This document shows positions 52,439-63,676 of a DNA stretch of 64,000 nucleotides, piece by piece. The notes below the pieces were generated by a model. The model did not search any database, was not told where the DNA came from, and saw only the letters and a list, made by a program, of their open reading frames with translations. The stretch comes from Hassallia byssoidea VB512170 (GTDB taxonomy: Bacteria; Cyanobacteriota; Cyanobacteriia; Cyanobacteriales; Nostocaceae). Both the position numbers and the translations under genes were made by a program. Every line of letters starts with the position of its first letter. The first letter of the stretch is position 1. Location: the NCBI RefSeq assembly GCF_000817785.2, contig NZ_JTCM02000006.1, forward strand, positions 92,768 to 156,767, read 5' to 3'.

Positions 52439-52897
52439 ATGATAAGTAAAGCTTTCGGGGCAAGTTTGAGGCAAGTAATAATTGTTCCTGCTACATTGCT
52501 GGCAATTGGTATAAGTACAACAGCAGCTTTTGCTCAAAATAAGTTGTATACCCCTATACCTTTACCTAATACTGCGGAAATTTCTGATACGCTTTCAGAT
52601 AAAGACATTCCCACCGGTCAAGGTGGATTCGCCCGTGATTACCTTGTGAGACTGACCAAGGGGGATAATCTCGCAGTTGATCTGTCCTCTGACAGCTTTG
52701 ACGGCATCATCACACTGCTAGCTCCTGACGGATCGACAGTAGCAGAAAATGATGATGGTCCCGATGGTAGCAGTAATTCTCTGCTGTTTACCCGCGTTAC
52801 AGAAACAGGAAATTACATCATTCGTGTCAGGTCTTTTGGAGAAACTGGAGTTGGCGCTTATAAACTCAAAGTGACAAAGTTGCAACCAGTTAAATAA
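52439..52897 (+). CDS. Secreted protein with PPC (pre-peptidase C-terminal) domain
   Basis: A 152-aa precursor. The signal peptide (SKAFGASLRQVIIVPATLLAI) ends near AFA-Q (about 31). The mature protein holds a PPC-like jelly roll with Asp-rich calcium-type loops: RLTKGDNLAVDLSSDSFDG, NDDGPDGSSNSLLFTRVTET and GNYIIRVRSFGE. Such domains occur on secreted or surface proteins, usually with proteases; none is attached here. An in-frame GTG lies at 52421. Confidence 0.75.
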   Translation: MISKAFGASLRQVIIVPATLLAIGISTTAAFAQNKLYTPIPLPNTAEISDTLSDKDIPTGQGGFARDYLVRLTKGDNLAVDLSSDSFDGIITLLAPDGSTVAENDDGPDGSSNSLLFTRVTETGNYIIRVRSFGETGVGAYKLKVTKLQPVK

Positions 52898-53068
52898 TTT
52901 TAGATTTTAGATTTTAGATTTTAGATGAAAAAAAATCCGTCTTGAAAAGCTTTGAGCAGACACCGTTCGCGCAGCGTCTTTGCGATTGAGAAGCTTTGAG
53001 CGGAGGTTTCCTCCGCTCAAACTTCACTCGTAACCTTCGCTCAAACTTTTCGCAAAATCCAAAATCGT
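52898..53068. repeat. Repeats upstream of cobS 3' end
   Basis: Four TTTAGAT units (about 52900-52925) are followed by the GTTCGCGCAGCGTCTT word and the hairpin GAGCGGAGGTTTCCTCCGCTC (about 53000-53021). It could end transcription of the secreted protein gene. Confidence 0.6.
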
Positions 53069-53839
53069 TCACAGTGCGGTCAGTACACAGAGAAATAAGG
53101 CTTCAGTCCACTCAACGACTGCACCGTATGTATCTCCTGTATGTCCGCCTAATTTATGATTAAACCAAGCACCAGTCACAAAAGCGATCGCACTTCCTGC
53201 CAGTGTCATCCCTAGCGCAAAAAATAGGCGTTTGTCGATTAATATTTCTAAACCACTCAAACAACTCAGCAGCAATAATCCTGGTAAGCAATCAAAATAA
53301 GAACGAATTGCTTCTTTATGAAATGCGCCTTTACCAGTTAATTTGAGATAAGGATATTGAGCGATCGCCAAAATTTGCCCCCAACGTCCCCACCCACAAG
53401 CAGCCATCAAAACTAACCAGCGGTTTTGATGGATGTCTGTCAATGCGGTTGTTTTTAATAATAGCAAGGCGATCGCTGCCATTGCCCCAAACGCGCCTGT
53501 CGCACTATCTGCCATCACCGACAATCGTCGGTCTTTGTCACCTACCGCTAACCCATCAGCAGTATCCATTACTCCATCTAAATGCAGTCCTCCCGTAATC
53601 GCAATCCAAACACTAACTACCAACGCACTACGAGTTAATACTGGCATACCCAGATAATTTATCGCAGTATCAAATAGCCCCAAAATTCCCCCAATCATCA
53701 GCCCGATAGCCGGCGCAAAGCGTGCCACCTGCGAAAAGTCTAACTTGTCCAAATATGGCAAAGGTATTGTAGTATAAAATATCACTGAAGCTGCTATTTG
53801 GGATAAACTTTTTTTCCACCATTGCTCTTCATTAGTCAT
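53069..53839 (-). CDS. cobS: Adenosylcobinamide-GDP ribazoletransferase (cobalamin synthase)
   Basis: A 256-aa integral membrane enzyme that joins alpha-ribazole (phosphate) to adenosylcobinamide-GDP in the last steps of B12/pseudo-B12 synthesis. The CobS signature [15 protein letters not shown] (about 84-98), [17 protein letters not shown] and the terminal [17 protein letters not shown] are intact. At least five transmembrane helices are predicted. The gene is alone, convergent with the PPC gene. Confidence 0.94.
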   Translation of the reverse strand: MTNEEQWWKKSLSQIAASVIFYTTIPLPYLDKLDFSQVARFAPAIGLMIGGILGLFDTAINYLGMPVLTRSALVVSVWIAITGGLHLDGVMDTADGLAVGDKDRRLSVMADSATGAFGAMAAIALLLLKTTALTDIHQNRWLVLMAACGWGRWGQILAIAQYPYLKLTGKGAFHKEAIRSYFDCLPGLLLLSCLSGLEILIDKRLFFALGMTLAGSAIAFVTGAWFNHKLGGHTGDTYGAVVEWTEALFLCVLTAL

Positions 53840-54265
53840 ATTTATTACCTTAGTTCTTAGTCATTAATCATTAGCATTTTTACAGATGACAAATGACAAA
53901 AAATAAAGGACAAATGAAGAATGACGCTGAAAATTCCGGCACAGGGAGCAGCATCAAATTTTAAAGCTTTAAATAAGATTTAGTAGCATACCGGAATTCT
54001 CCCAGAAAATTTTGTTATGCTTATGTCAGTGGTTAACTAGAAATGCATAGTATAAAAATAAACTTAATTCCTCTTTTACGAAGTAGCAATTTAATCAGTA
54101 GCAGTGACGTTGTACCGATTTTCAACTAATAACTTATTTCAAATTATTAGTTGTCACCCCACAAAGAAGTTGATAATTATTTAAATGTAGGGTTTAGCTG
54201 CATCTGTTCAATTGACTGTTTAGCTGTGTTGTACTTCACCTTCAAAGCACTCAAGCTATTTAATT
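53840..54265. other. Intergenic region, no gene recognised
   Basis: About 425 bases between divergent genes, including direct AAATGACAAA-type words (about 53885-53925). Probably holds promoters of cobS and the 150-aa gene. Confidence 0.4.
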
Positions 54266-54718
54266 ATGAGCCACCATCTACCCGACACCAAGATACCAGC
54301 TCCGTGCATCATTAACACGGGCGTAATTGTAAATAAGCTCGATATACGACGATTGTTGACGGATTTAGGTCGCGTCCACTACATTTACACCCAAGATGGC
54401 AAATTGCAGAGCAAGGGTGACGGGGATGTAATGGAAGTCTTCGCGAATCCGCAACGGTCTACGCTAGTAGCTAACCATGCTCTTTATTTAAATGTTTATA
54501 GCTTCGATTATTTGGAATTAAAACAGTCTCCGCAGCAGCAAAGCTTTTTTGATTTGGTGCAGGAAGGAACTTGTTTGCGACTTATTCCTTTGTCTACCCC
54601 TTTACAAGAGCGACGCGATCGCAACTTGAATGTCAGCACCATTGAAGCCATGATGGAGCAGGTACTATCAGCAAGGTGGGATGCGGAAATTGACGATGAC
54701 AGTTCTGATTCGTTTTAG
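54266..54718 (+). CDS. Conserved cyanobacterial hypothetical protein
   Basis: A 150-aa soluble protein with a central beta-rich region (ADLGR-like LLTDLGRVHYIYTQDGKLQS, VMEVFANPQRSTLVANHALY, LNVYSFDYLEL) and an acidic C-terminus. No catalytic motif recognised. It sits between cobS and tgt in an arrangement I recall from other cyanobacteria. Function unknown. Confidence 0.75.
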   Translation: MSHHLPDTKIPAPCIINTGVIVNKLDIRRLLTDLGRVHYIYTQDGKLQSKGDGDVMEVFANPQRSTLVANHALYLNVYSFDYLELKQSPQQQSFFDLVQEGTCLRLIPLSTPLQERRDRNLNVSTIEAMMEQVLSARWDAEIDDDSSDSF

Positions 54719-56215
<1,497 letters not shown>

Positions 56216-56291
56216 TTAACAACTGAACCAATGCGTGTTAAGATATTTCTCAATTATGAAAGCTGTGTTGGATAGGTGGATTTAAACGAAC

Positions 56292-56429
56292 ATGGAAGCT
56301 GCACTATTATTAGCAAAATTGCCGGAAGCTTACCAAATTTTCGACCCATTGGTAGATGTTCTACCAGTCATTCCCGTTTTCTTTTTGTTGCTAGCTTTCG
56401 TTTGGCAAGCAGCGGTGGGTTTTAGGTAA
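56292..56429 (+). CDS. psbK: Photosystem II protein K
   Basis: A 45-aa precursor. The N-terminal 8-9 residues (MEAALLLAK) are a cleaved leader; the mature part begins [20 protein letters not shown] and has one transmembrane helix ([15 protein letters not shown]). PsbK is a core subunit near CP43. A hairpin with a T run follows at 56481. Confidence 0.95.
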
Positions 56430-56480
56430 GCTAAATATTTGGCTTTGGTGGTAACGCCACAATTGAGTTAGATTTTACGG

Positions 56481-56508
56481 GACAGGCAACATGCCTGTCT
56501 TATTTTTT
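56481..56508 (+). terminator. Rho-independent terminator of psbK
   Basis: GACAGGCA (56481-56488) and TGCCTGTC (56492-56499) form a perfect 8-bp stem with a 3-base loop, followed by TTATTTTTT. Confidence 0.88.
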
Positions 56509-56626
56509 GGATAACCATCTTTGATTAAATTTATATTTATTAATATTTCGTAATATTTCTATATAATGAGTAAGATACACCAATCAAGCCAAATCAACAC
56601 TCTGCCTTGAAAGTCACTAAACAGCA

Positions 56627-56923
56627 ATGGGTAACATCAAATTCGTTAAAGAGAATAAAGAAGTAATAGCAGCAAATGGTGCTAATCTGCGGCTTAAAGC
56701 CATGCAAAACAACATTGACATCTATAAATTTATCGGCAAAATGACGAATTGTGGCGGTGGTGGTAATTGCGGCACTTGTATTGTTGAGATTGTTGAAGGA
56801 ATGGAAAATCTTTCACCCCGCACCGATACAGAAAAACGGATATTGAAGAAAAAGCCGGAAAATTACCGTTTAGCTTGTCAAACTGTGGTTAATGGTGCAG
56901 TCAGCGTAGCCACAAAGCCTTAA
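56627..56923 (+). CDS. 2Fe-2S ferredoxin-like protein
   Basis: A 98-aa beta-grasp ferredoxin. The cluster ligands follow C-x5-C-x2-C ... C ([15 protein letters not shown] and RLACQTVV). The loop between the first and second Cys differs from the photosynthetic PetF type (C-x4-C-x2-C) and fits the thylakoid/Isc-like or 'bacterial-type' relatives. It is likely an electron carrier in the stroma-equivalent cytoplasm. It stands between psbK and psbM; shared regulation is possible but not shown. Confidence 0.85.
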   Translation: MGNIKFVKENKEVIAANGANLRLKAMQNNIDIYKFIGKMTNCGGGGNCGTCIVEIVEGMENLSPRTDTEKRILKKKPENYRLACQTVVNGAVSVATKP

Positions 56924-57038
56924 GATTTCGGTTCTTGGGGCGTAACTAATGAACGTAAGTAAAAATTTGGGCTGACTCGGACGTGTATAATGCTATTCTA
57001 AAGTTGTTGACCGGAAATAAAAGAGAGGCTATCTTGCC

Positions 57039-57155
57039 ATGCAAGTTAATGAGTTAGGGTTCGTAGCGAGCATTTTGTTCGTACTAGTTCCCGCCGTGTT
57101 TTTACTCATTCTTTACATCCAAACTGCCAGCCGCGAAGGTGGAAAAGATAATTAA
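57039..57155 (+). CDS. psbM: Photosystem II protein M
   Basis: A 38-aa single-helix protein: [20 protein letters not shown] then [18 protein letters not shown]. PsbM lies at the PSII dimer interface. The start has AGAGAGG upstream at about 13 bases. A terminator hairpin follows. Confidence 0.95.
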   Translation: MQVNELGFVASILFVLVPAVFLLILYIQTASREGGKDN

Positions 57156-57173
57156 GATTTGTATAAAATAAAG

Positions 57174-57203
57174 AACCCCTGCACTTGTAGTGTGGGGGTT
57201 TCT
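57174..57203. terminator. Terminator after psbM
   Basis: AACCCCTGCAC pairs with GTGTGGGGGTT around a TTGTA loop, followed by TCTATT. It lies between psbM (+) and the USP gene (-), so it may serve both. Confidence 0.75.
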
Positions 57204-57211
57204 ATTGATGC

Positions 57212-58063
57212 TTAAGCTTCGGTTCTGGCTAGCAATACCGGACAAGTAGCATTAACGCGAACGTAGTCAGATAAAGAAGCGCCTATAAGTCTGTCTATAT
57301 CTACAAAACTCTTGGCAATTGAAGGACGGCGATCGGGCGAACCGAGTAATAATAAGTCTACGTTCAATTCTTCTGCCAAACGACAAATTTCTTCACCGGG
57401 TTTGCCACTGCTAGTATAACAACGAGCAGGTACAGCATATCTTTGGGCTTCTGCAACTGCCGCTGCAAAAACTGGATTTTTTTCGGAACTAACTTCGGTT
57501 ATTTCCGATGATTTACCGCGTAAATCTGTATCAACATTAGCAAGAATTAACTGACCGCCGGGAATACCTTGCAATAAGAATGTAGCCAATTTTAAGCAGT
57601 GTTTTGCAGCATCAGATTTATCCATCGCCACCATAATGCGCTTAATATTTTTGACATAAATGTCATCTTTTACCAGCAACATCGGGCGAGAAGATAACTG
57701 AAAAACGTACTGACTAACTGAGTTTGATAAAATCGATTGCAGTCGCTTCAATCCGCGTGAACCCATAATTATCAAATCAGCGTCGATTTCATCGGCGACT
57801 TGACAAACTACATCTTTGGGATCTCCTTGCCGCAAAATTGAAGAAATCTGGCTAGGATCTAAATTTAAAGTTTGAATCGCATTAGCTAATATTCTACCAC
57901 CTTCTTCCCACTTAGCTGTCATTGCTTCAGTGGTAGTTTTTCCCGGTACAACGTGCAAAACTGTAACTTTTGCCTTTTGGATGGATGGCAATTGTGTTAA
58001 AGTTTTTAACATTTCTTCAGCGTGCCCCAATCCAGAGACAGCTAGCAAAATTTTTTGGATCAT
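57212..58063 (-). CDS. Tandem universal stress protein
   Basis: A 283-aa protein with two USP domains. The first (about 1-135) has ILLAVSGLGHAEEML and an ATP-type loop MGSRGLKRLQSILSNSVSQY; the second (about 140-283) has IMVAMDKSDAAKH and LLLGSPDRRP, where the usual GxxG is not conserved. I chose ATG 58063 (MIQKILLAV), preceded by AAGGT; the frame opens 17 codons earlier. USPs bind ATP and mediate stress survival; role here not specified. Confidence 0.85.
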   Translation of the reverse strand: MIQKILLAVSGLGHAEEMLKTLTQLPSIQKAKVTVLHVVPGKTTTEAMTAKWEEGGRILANAIQTLNLDPSQISSILRQGDPKDVVCQVADEIDADLIIMGSRGLKRLQSILSNSVSQYVFQLSSRPMLLVKDDIYVKNIKRIMVAMDKSDAAKHCLKLATFLLQGIPGGQLILANVDTDLRGKSSEITEVSSEKNPVFAAAVAEAQRYAVPARCYTSSGKPGEEICRLAEELNVDLLLLGSPDRRPSIAKSFVDIDRLIGASLSDYVRVNATCPVLLARTEA

Positions 58064-58471
58064 GTTACCTTCTGTTGTTAAGTTTGCTATGGTTTTCACC
58101 GCTTTGCTCAACAACCTAGCAAGTAAATCGGTACAAATAAACGTTTGTCATTGGGTTTGAAATATATGACAAAGAGCTATCGATAAGTTATATTTATTTG
58201 CACCCAGTTACTTAAATTATCAACTAGGCTCCTAAGGATTAAGCATACTTCCAATTTTGCACTCTTAAGTTAACTATTTATAATTATTTTTATTAGTTTT
58301 AATCTATGTTAATTATTCTTAATTAAAAAATGGTTAAATATTGCAAACAAGTACCAAAAGAAAGTAAATAAATTAACGTTTTATGCTTAATAAAAAGTTA
58401 ATTTATTCACCTTCAAGCTGGAAGCCTGAAGCTATACGAACAAAGCCCGCCTAGGCGGGCTAATTAGAGGA
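58064..58471. other. Intergenic region with terminator
   Basis: About 400 AT-rich bases between the USP gene and the oligopeptidase gene. GCCCGCC TA GGCGGGC (58445-58460) is a perfect 7-bp hairpin just beyond the oligopeptidase stop on the minus strand and is followed by TTTGTTCG, so it may be its terminator. The repeat-like CTTCAAGCTGGAAGCCTGAAG lies just before. Confidence 0.6.
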
Positions 58472-60574
58472 TTAAGCAGCCATTAAACCATTATGCTTAA
58501 GTAAGGCTGCTGTACTCGGTTCGCGTCCTCGGAAGGATTTAAATACCTCCATCGGATGTTTGCTACCACCAAGAGCCAGTACTGTATCGCGGTAGCGTTT
58601 GCCAGTAGCTTTGATTACTTGCTCATCTTCTATGCCTGCTTCTTCAAAAGCGGCAAAAGCATCAGCACTGAGGACTTCTGCCCATTTATAGCTGTAATAA
58701 CCAGCCGCATATCCACCAGCAAAGATGTGTCCAAAAGCGCATAAAAATGCGTCTTCGGGGAGTGGTGGTAAAACGGTTGTGGTTTTGGCTAGGCGATCGC
58801 GTACATCCTTAGCAGTTTCATTTCCGCCTGGACGATAGCGGTAGTGCAATTCCAAATCCAACATGCTAAAGTGCAGTTGTCTGAGCATACCACTACCACT
58901 CATGTAATTCTTTGCTGCCAACAGCTTTTGATAATAATGCTCTGGTAGCGTCTCGCCAGTTTCGTAATGCTTTGCCATCCCAAACAAAGTTGGTCTTTCA
59001 TAGCACCAGTTTTCCATAAACTGGCTAGGTAATTCCACCGCATCCCATTCTACATTATTAATGCCTGCCGCACTGCTGTAATCTACCTTCGTTAGCATGT
59101 GGTGCAAACCATGACCGAACTCGTGAAATAAAGTTTCGACTTCATTAAAAGTCATTAAACTCGGCTTGCCATCGACAGGGGGAGTTTGATTGCATACCAA
59201 ATACGCTACAGGTAAACGAGTATTAGTTACCCCCTGAGCTTTGATTTTCCCACGATTGATGCAGGTATCCATCCAAGCACCGCCGCGCTTTTCTGCGGGA
59301 CGGCTGTAAGCATCTAAGTAGAAGTAAGCTATAGGATTACCCGTTTCATCAGCAATTTGGAAATAACGTACATCTTCATGCCATACTGGAGCTTGTCCAT
59401 CGGCAGGAGTGACAGTCACGCCAAATAGCCGTTTCACTAACCCAAATAAACCATCTAGCACTTGGGGAAGCGGAAAATAAGGACGTAACTCTTCAGCTGT
59501 GAAAGCAAATTTTTCTTCTCGTTGACGTTCAGCCCAAAAGCTGATATCCCAATGCTTCAAATCATTCGCTTCTGCTGCACCCTTCTTTGCTGCAAAAGCT
59601 TTGAGTTCTTCTAAGTCTTTAACAGCAGCATCGTAACTTGCACGACGTAATTCTTCTAAAAGCGCTTCTGCTGCTTCAACATTCGGAGCCATTTTACTGG
59701 CTAAACTCAACTCAGCGAAAGTTTTAAAGCCGAGTAAGTTTGCTAGTTCTTGACGCAACTCCAAAGTGCGCTCAATTAGCGGGTTGTTATCCAACTCCCC
59801 AGAGTCAGCGCGAGTGATAAAGCCTTTGTAAAGCTGTTCTCGCAAATCGCGGCGGGTGCTGTGCTGCATGAAAGGACTATAACTCGGAAAGTCCAAAGTG
59901 ATGCGCCAAGGACCGTTTTCGGGTGTAGCGTTTTCTGCACCTTCAGAGCGTGCAGCTTGTGCGGCAAGACTGAGTAAACTCGGTGGTAAGCCGTCAATTT
60001 CTGCTTTAGTTGTGAAAGTTAAACTGAAGGCTTTAGTAGCATCGAGTACATGGTTAGAAAACTTGGTCGAAAGTTCCGCTAACTCCATCTGAATAGCGTT
60101 GAAACGCTCTTTCGCTTCACCTTGCAACCCGACACCGGAAAGTTCTGCATCTCGAATTGAAGCTTCGATGATGCGCTGTTGAGCAGAATCTAAAGTTGCC
60201 CAAGTATTACTTTGCCGTAGTGTTTTAAAAGTATTGTAGATAGCTTGACTTTGACCAAGCTTGTTGACAAACTGCACGACATCTGGTTGAACAGTTTCAT
60301 AAGCTTCGCGCAGTTCTGGGCTATTTTTTACGCCCATTAAATGGCTGACTATGCCCCAACTCCAATTTAGGCGTTCTGTTAAATGTTCTAAAGGTTCTAC
60401 TAAACCGCTCCAAGATGGTTCTATCTTAGTTTCTAAGGTGGCAAGTTCTGTGTCTAATTCTGCCAGGAGTTGTTTGAAGGCTGGGACTACCTGTTCTGGG
60501 GAAATGTCAAAAAAAGGAGGTAAGCCGTAGCCTTTCAGTAAGGGATTTTGAGAAATAGTGGCGTTTGCACTCAT
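58472..60574 (-). CDS. prlC: M3 family oligopeptidase (oligopeptidase A-like)
   Basis: A 700-aa zinc metallopeptidase of family M3. The active-site HEFGH is in TLFHEFGHGLHHML with the third ligand Glu about 26 residues later (NVEWDAVELPSQFMENW). It degrades short peptides, including signal peptides, in the cytoplasm. Full length, start ATG 60574. The gene stands alone on the minus strand. Confidence 0.92.
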   Translation of the reverse strand: MSANATISQNPLLKGYGLPPFFDISPEQVVPAFKQLLAELDTELATLETKIEPSWSGLVEPLEHLTERLNWSWGIVSHLMGVKNSPELREAYETVQPDVVQFVNKLGQSQAIYNTFKTLRQSNTWATLDSAQQRIIEASIRDAELSGVGLQGEAKERFNAIQMELAELSTKFSNHVLDATKAFSLTFTTKAEIDGLPPSLLSLAAQAARSEGAENATPENGPWRITLDFPSYSPFMQHSTRRDLREQLYKGFITRADSGELDNNPLIERTLELRQELANLLGFKTFAELSLASKMAPNVEAAEALLEELRRASYDAAVKDLEELKAFAAKKGAAEANDLKHWDISFWAERQREEKFAFTAEELRPYFPLPQVLDGLFGLVKRLFGVTVTPADGQAPVWHEDVRYFQIADETGNPIAYFYLDAYSRPAEKRGGAWMDTCINRGKIKAQGVTNTRLPVAYLVCNQTPPVDGKPSLMTFNEVETLFHEFGHGLHHMLTKVDYSSAAGINNVEWDAVELPSQFMENWCYERPTLFGMAKHYETGETLPEHYYQKLLAAKNYMSGSGMLRQLHFSMLDLELHYRYRPGGNETAKDVRDRLAKTTTVLPPLPEDAFLCAFGHIFAGGYAAGYYSYKWAEVLSADAFAAFEEAGIEDEQVIKATGKRYRDTVLALGGSKHPMEVFKSFRGREPSTAALLKHNGLMAA

Positions 60575-60897
60575 GGTTTTGTGTGAGTTGCGAGTAAATA
60601 AGGGCGATTTTTATCTATATATCTTCAGTCTAGTAAGTTGAGAGAATGATTGAAGACGGTTTTTACGATTTATGCTTTCCTTGTAATGTAGCGATCGCCG
60701 TTTAATTTGAGTGCAGCATCCCAATGAAAGCACCGACAATAAAAAAGGATGCAGAAAAGCAAATGGTAGGTCTGACTCCTCAATTTCCCAAAAAACCCTC
60801 GTACAGACGTTTTAGACCGAACGTCTCTACAATTGTTTGGAATGACGAAAAATTGTTCTGTGAGGGGCTATACCCCTGATTTACTCCTCTGTATCTA
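60575..60897. other. Intergenic sequence
   Basis: About 320 bases upstream of prlC with an ACGTCTCTAC repeat word and one HIP1 site. No gene. Confidence 0.4.
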
Positions 60898-61023
60898 CGC
60901 TTTTGGTTACTAACATCGCGCTTTTGGTTACTAACATCGCGCTTTTGGTTACTAACATCACGCTTTTGGTTACTAACATCGCGCTTTTGGTTACTAACAT
61001 CATGCTTTTGGTTACTAACATCG
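60898..61023. repeat. Six tandem copies of a 21-bp unit
   Basis: CGCTTTTGGTTACTAACATCG repeats at 60898, 60919, 60940, 60961, 60982 and 61003 with single-base changes in the last positions (CG/CA/TG). It contains no spacers, so it is not CRISPR. It lies in the gap between two converging genes, downstream of the Na/Pi transporter stop. Confidence 0.92.
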
Positions 61024-61029
61024 CATATC

Positions 61030-61145
61030 TTGCACCTACACCCTTCTAGGATACAGAACAGCGAATAATAGGTTTGACCCCTGATTCGCGCTTCTGTATC
61101 GTGAAGGGTGCGGCTATAGAGACAGGCTTCCAGCCTGTAGGTATT
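61030..61145. repeat. ACCCTTCTAGG repeat and hairpin
   Basis: ACACCCTTCTAGGATACAG and AAGGGTGCGGCTATAGAGAC recall the repeat cluster at 14819; GACAGGCTTCCAGCCTGTAG forms a hairpin next to the transporter stop and may act as its terminator. Confidence 0.55.
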
Positions 61146-61148
61146 TTT

Positions 61149-62390
61149 TTATTTTGCTAAAGCTTCAGCTTGGCGATCGCCTTTTTGTTTATCAGGAATC
61201 AGCTTTTCCAATCCACGGGCAATCAACGGGAGAAATCCAATTACTAATACTACGCCCAATATGTTAAATATTATCTGAGCATTGGCAATTTGACGAGCAA
61301 TGTCGTCCCCCGCACCCAGCATTGTTGAAAGCCATTTAGCGAGTGTTGCTAATTGTGCCGCAAATACAACTCCCACAGCAGCGCAAACAAGATTAAAAAT
61401 TAAATGAAACACACCAGTTCTTATTGCTGGGCGATCGCGTCCAATCGTAGCTACTAGTGTATCAGCACATGTACCAACTTCCGCGCCCAGCATCAATGCT
61501 ATCCCTGCGGGTAAGGAAATTAAACCTTGACTAGCCAAAGTCACGATAATCGCAACCGTAGCGGAGGAAGATTGAACTAAGATTGTAAACAATGCCCCAA
61601 CTCCCGCACCGAGTAGCGTGTTATCCCCCAAGGTTTCCATCCATTTGATAAATGGCTGATATTCTTCAAAAGGTTCCATTGCCTTTTCAATTGTGTCAAG
61701 ACCAAAGAATAACAAGCCGATACCAAGTACAATTAAACCGATTTGCTTCCAGCGTTCGGTTTTACCGAGAAAAATCAACAAAAAGCCTGCAAACATCGCA
61801 ATCGGAGCATATTCATTAATTTTGAAAGCGACAATTTGGGCGCCAATTGTCGTGCCGATGTTTGAACCTAAAACGACACCGAGAGATTGCACAGACGATA
61901 ATAATTCAGCACTAACCATCGCGATGACGATGATGATTGTTACTGAGGATGAATCTAATATCGTTGTTGCTACCGCGCCGGTTGCTACTCCAGCATAGCG
62001 ATTGGTGGTGAACTTGCTAATTAATTCTTTGGCGCGATCGCCTGCGATCGCTTCCAATCCCTCTGCCATTCTTGTCACCCCATATAAAAAAAGCACTAGT
62101 CCCGCTAGCGCACCTGTTATCATTTTGAAAATATCCAGTTTTCCTGGTTTTTCACCTTCAGATTTACTACTTTTTTCTTCTTCGGAATTCTTATCTTGAT
62201 TGCTTTGTTTCGGTTGCGCTTCTTGTACCCCAGCCTGAGTTTGAGCGTTAGCACTAACTTCTAAAACTGGTTTGTTAAACCAATGTAAATTATCTTCAAC
62301 TACAGACGGTGCAATTACCAAACCCGAAACTAAAATACATAATATTAACAATTTAGGCAGTCTTTGATTTGACTTCTTTGAGAAAAACAT
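61149..62390 (-). CDS. Na/Pi cotransporter family protein
   Basis: A 413-aa transporter. An N-terminal hydrophobic signal/anchor (LPKLLILCILVSGLVIAP) and a polar linker (about 30-85) precede two inverted repeats of the NptA/PhoU-type Na/Pi cotransporter. The QSSS motif appears as LDSSSVT in the first repeat (Gln changed to Asp) and VQSSSATV in the second. No PhoU domain is fused. It would move phosphate or a similar anion with Na+ at the inner membrane. The changed first motif makes ion selectivity uncertain. Confidence 0.88.
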   Translation of the reverse strand: MFFSKKSNQRLPKLLILCILVSGLVIAPSVVEDNLHWFNKPVLEVSANAQTQAGVQEAQPKQSNQDKNSEEEKSSKSEGEKPGKLDIFKMITGALAGLVLFLYGVTRMAEGLEAIAGDRAKELISKFTTNRYAGVATGAVATTILDSSSVTIIIVIAMVSAELLSSVQSLGVVLGSNIGTTIGAQIVAFKINEYAPIAMFAGFLLIFLGKTERWKQIGLIVLGIGLLFFGLDTIEKAMEPFEEYQPFIKWMETLGDNTLLGAGVGALFTILVQSSSATVAIIVTLASQGLISLPAGIALMLGAEVGTCADTLVATIGRDRPAIRTGVFHLIFNLVCAAVGVVFAAQLATLAKWLSTMLGAGDDIARQIANAQIIFNILGVVLVIGFLPLIARGLEKLIPDKQKGDRQAEALAK

Positions 62391-62854
62391 AATACTTCCT
62401 CAAACATATCATTTAATACGCAATCTCAAACATGATAAATATCTATTGATGAGAGTTTCAAAAATAACCGGAACAAACATCAATATGCTGTTATGCACAA
62501 AAAATGGTGATGATATTACTTAAATGCAGATGTTGTCTTTTGCCAAAAGATCATTCATTTTTTTTATCATCAGTAGACAATAATATTTTTGCATTAATTA
62601 AGCTTTACTTTCTTACACCTTGAGAGGTAAATTCCAGATAAATGCATAGTTTGATGAAAATTTAAAAATAGCTTAAACAAATATTAACCCGAACAATTGA
62701 AAATAGTTTTATCAAAATAATGATTAATTGTTTTTCCAACAGCCCTTTCTGTGATTTAATCAAATAATAAAGTAATGAAAATCTCTCCCAATCCCTAATC
62801 CTTATATGATGAAGCGGTGGATTATGCCGTAAAGATAAACCTCAAGTTGAATTA
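62391..62854. other. Intergenic region, no gene recognised
   Basis: About 460 AT-rich bases upstream of the transporter and the gpmA remnant. I see no gene or RNA. Confidence 0.4.
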
Positions 62855-63240
62855 ATGGCAAAGTTAATTTTGATTCGTCACGGTCAAAGTACTTGGAATG
62901 CTGTAAACAAGTTTACAGGTTGGGTAGATGTGCCTTTGAGCAATTAGATGAACGTTATTACGGTGTTTTGCAAGGATTAAACAAAACCCAGACAGCACAA
63001 AAGTTTGGTCTAGACTTAGTTTACCAATGGCGCAGATGATTTTCCTTGCGCCCTCCAGGTGGTGAAAGTTTGGAAGATACATTAAAGCGATCGCTTCCCT
63101 TTTTGGTGCAGTTGCATTTTGACTCACCTCAAACACGGCGACAATATTGTAGTGGCAGCAAATCGGTAACTCTTTACGCTACTTTGCAACTTCAAGCTAA
63201 TGTGAACTGGCAAGCGGTGGTATTACCAGGTTTAGTGCAT
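62855..63240 (+). pseudogene. gpmA: Phosphoglycerate mutase (gpmA-type) pseudogene
   Basis: Starts well as [20 protein letters not shown] then GWVDVPLSN and stops; in other frames the next parts follow: [33 protein letters not shown] and KHGDNIVVAAN. The RHG active-site motif and ERYYG are kept, but deletions and frameshifts break the gene at least three times. The remaining sequence up to about 63290 is without clear frame. Confidence 0.88.
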
Positions 63241-63481
63241 GGCTTCACCAATCCACAATCAGGTAACGACCCCTCCAAGATAGTAGCTTACAACTAAGAC
63301 AACACGAGCGATCGTGCCGAGCAATAAAGCATTTTTTTGCCCAAATATTTCAATATAAGTGAGTTTTATATCATCCTTCCGACAGATGGAGGAATCAGCC
63401 AAAACTACATTTTAGAGAGATGAAATTGCACTTCCTATCTTCTTAAAATGATGCTAAAGAATAAACAATAGGAATGTAACC

Positions 63482-63676
63482 ATGTCGGAAGAAGAAAAGA
63501 CCAAAACTCCAGATAACACAGCAGATGCATCAGGTGGCTATCAAACCACCATCGACGAAGAAACCCGCAAGACTGGCGTTGCTGCTGAGGATGATGTTAA
63601 GTCTACGGCAAGACCAGAAGCACCGGAAAATGATTCAGTACCAGGCAGCCCGAATCAGGGAACTGAATCGCGTTAA
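63482..63676 (+). CDS. Small acidic disordered protein
   Basis: A 64-aa hydrophilic protein (SEEEKTKTPDNTADASGGYQ onward) without hydrophobic segments or Cys, likely disordered. ATAGGAATG about 8 bases upstream contains a fair ribosome-binding site (AGGA). Composition resembles hydrophilin-like stress proteins, but no family is recognised. Confidence 0.6.
   Translation: MSEEEKTKTPDNTADASGGYQTTIDEETRKTGVAAEDDVKSTARPEAPENDSVPGSPNQGTESR

Noticed and set aside
60898..61023. Tandem array considered as CRISPR
   Set aside because: Repeats abut with no spacers and no cas genes are near.
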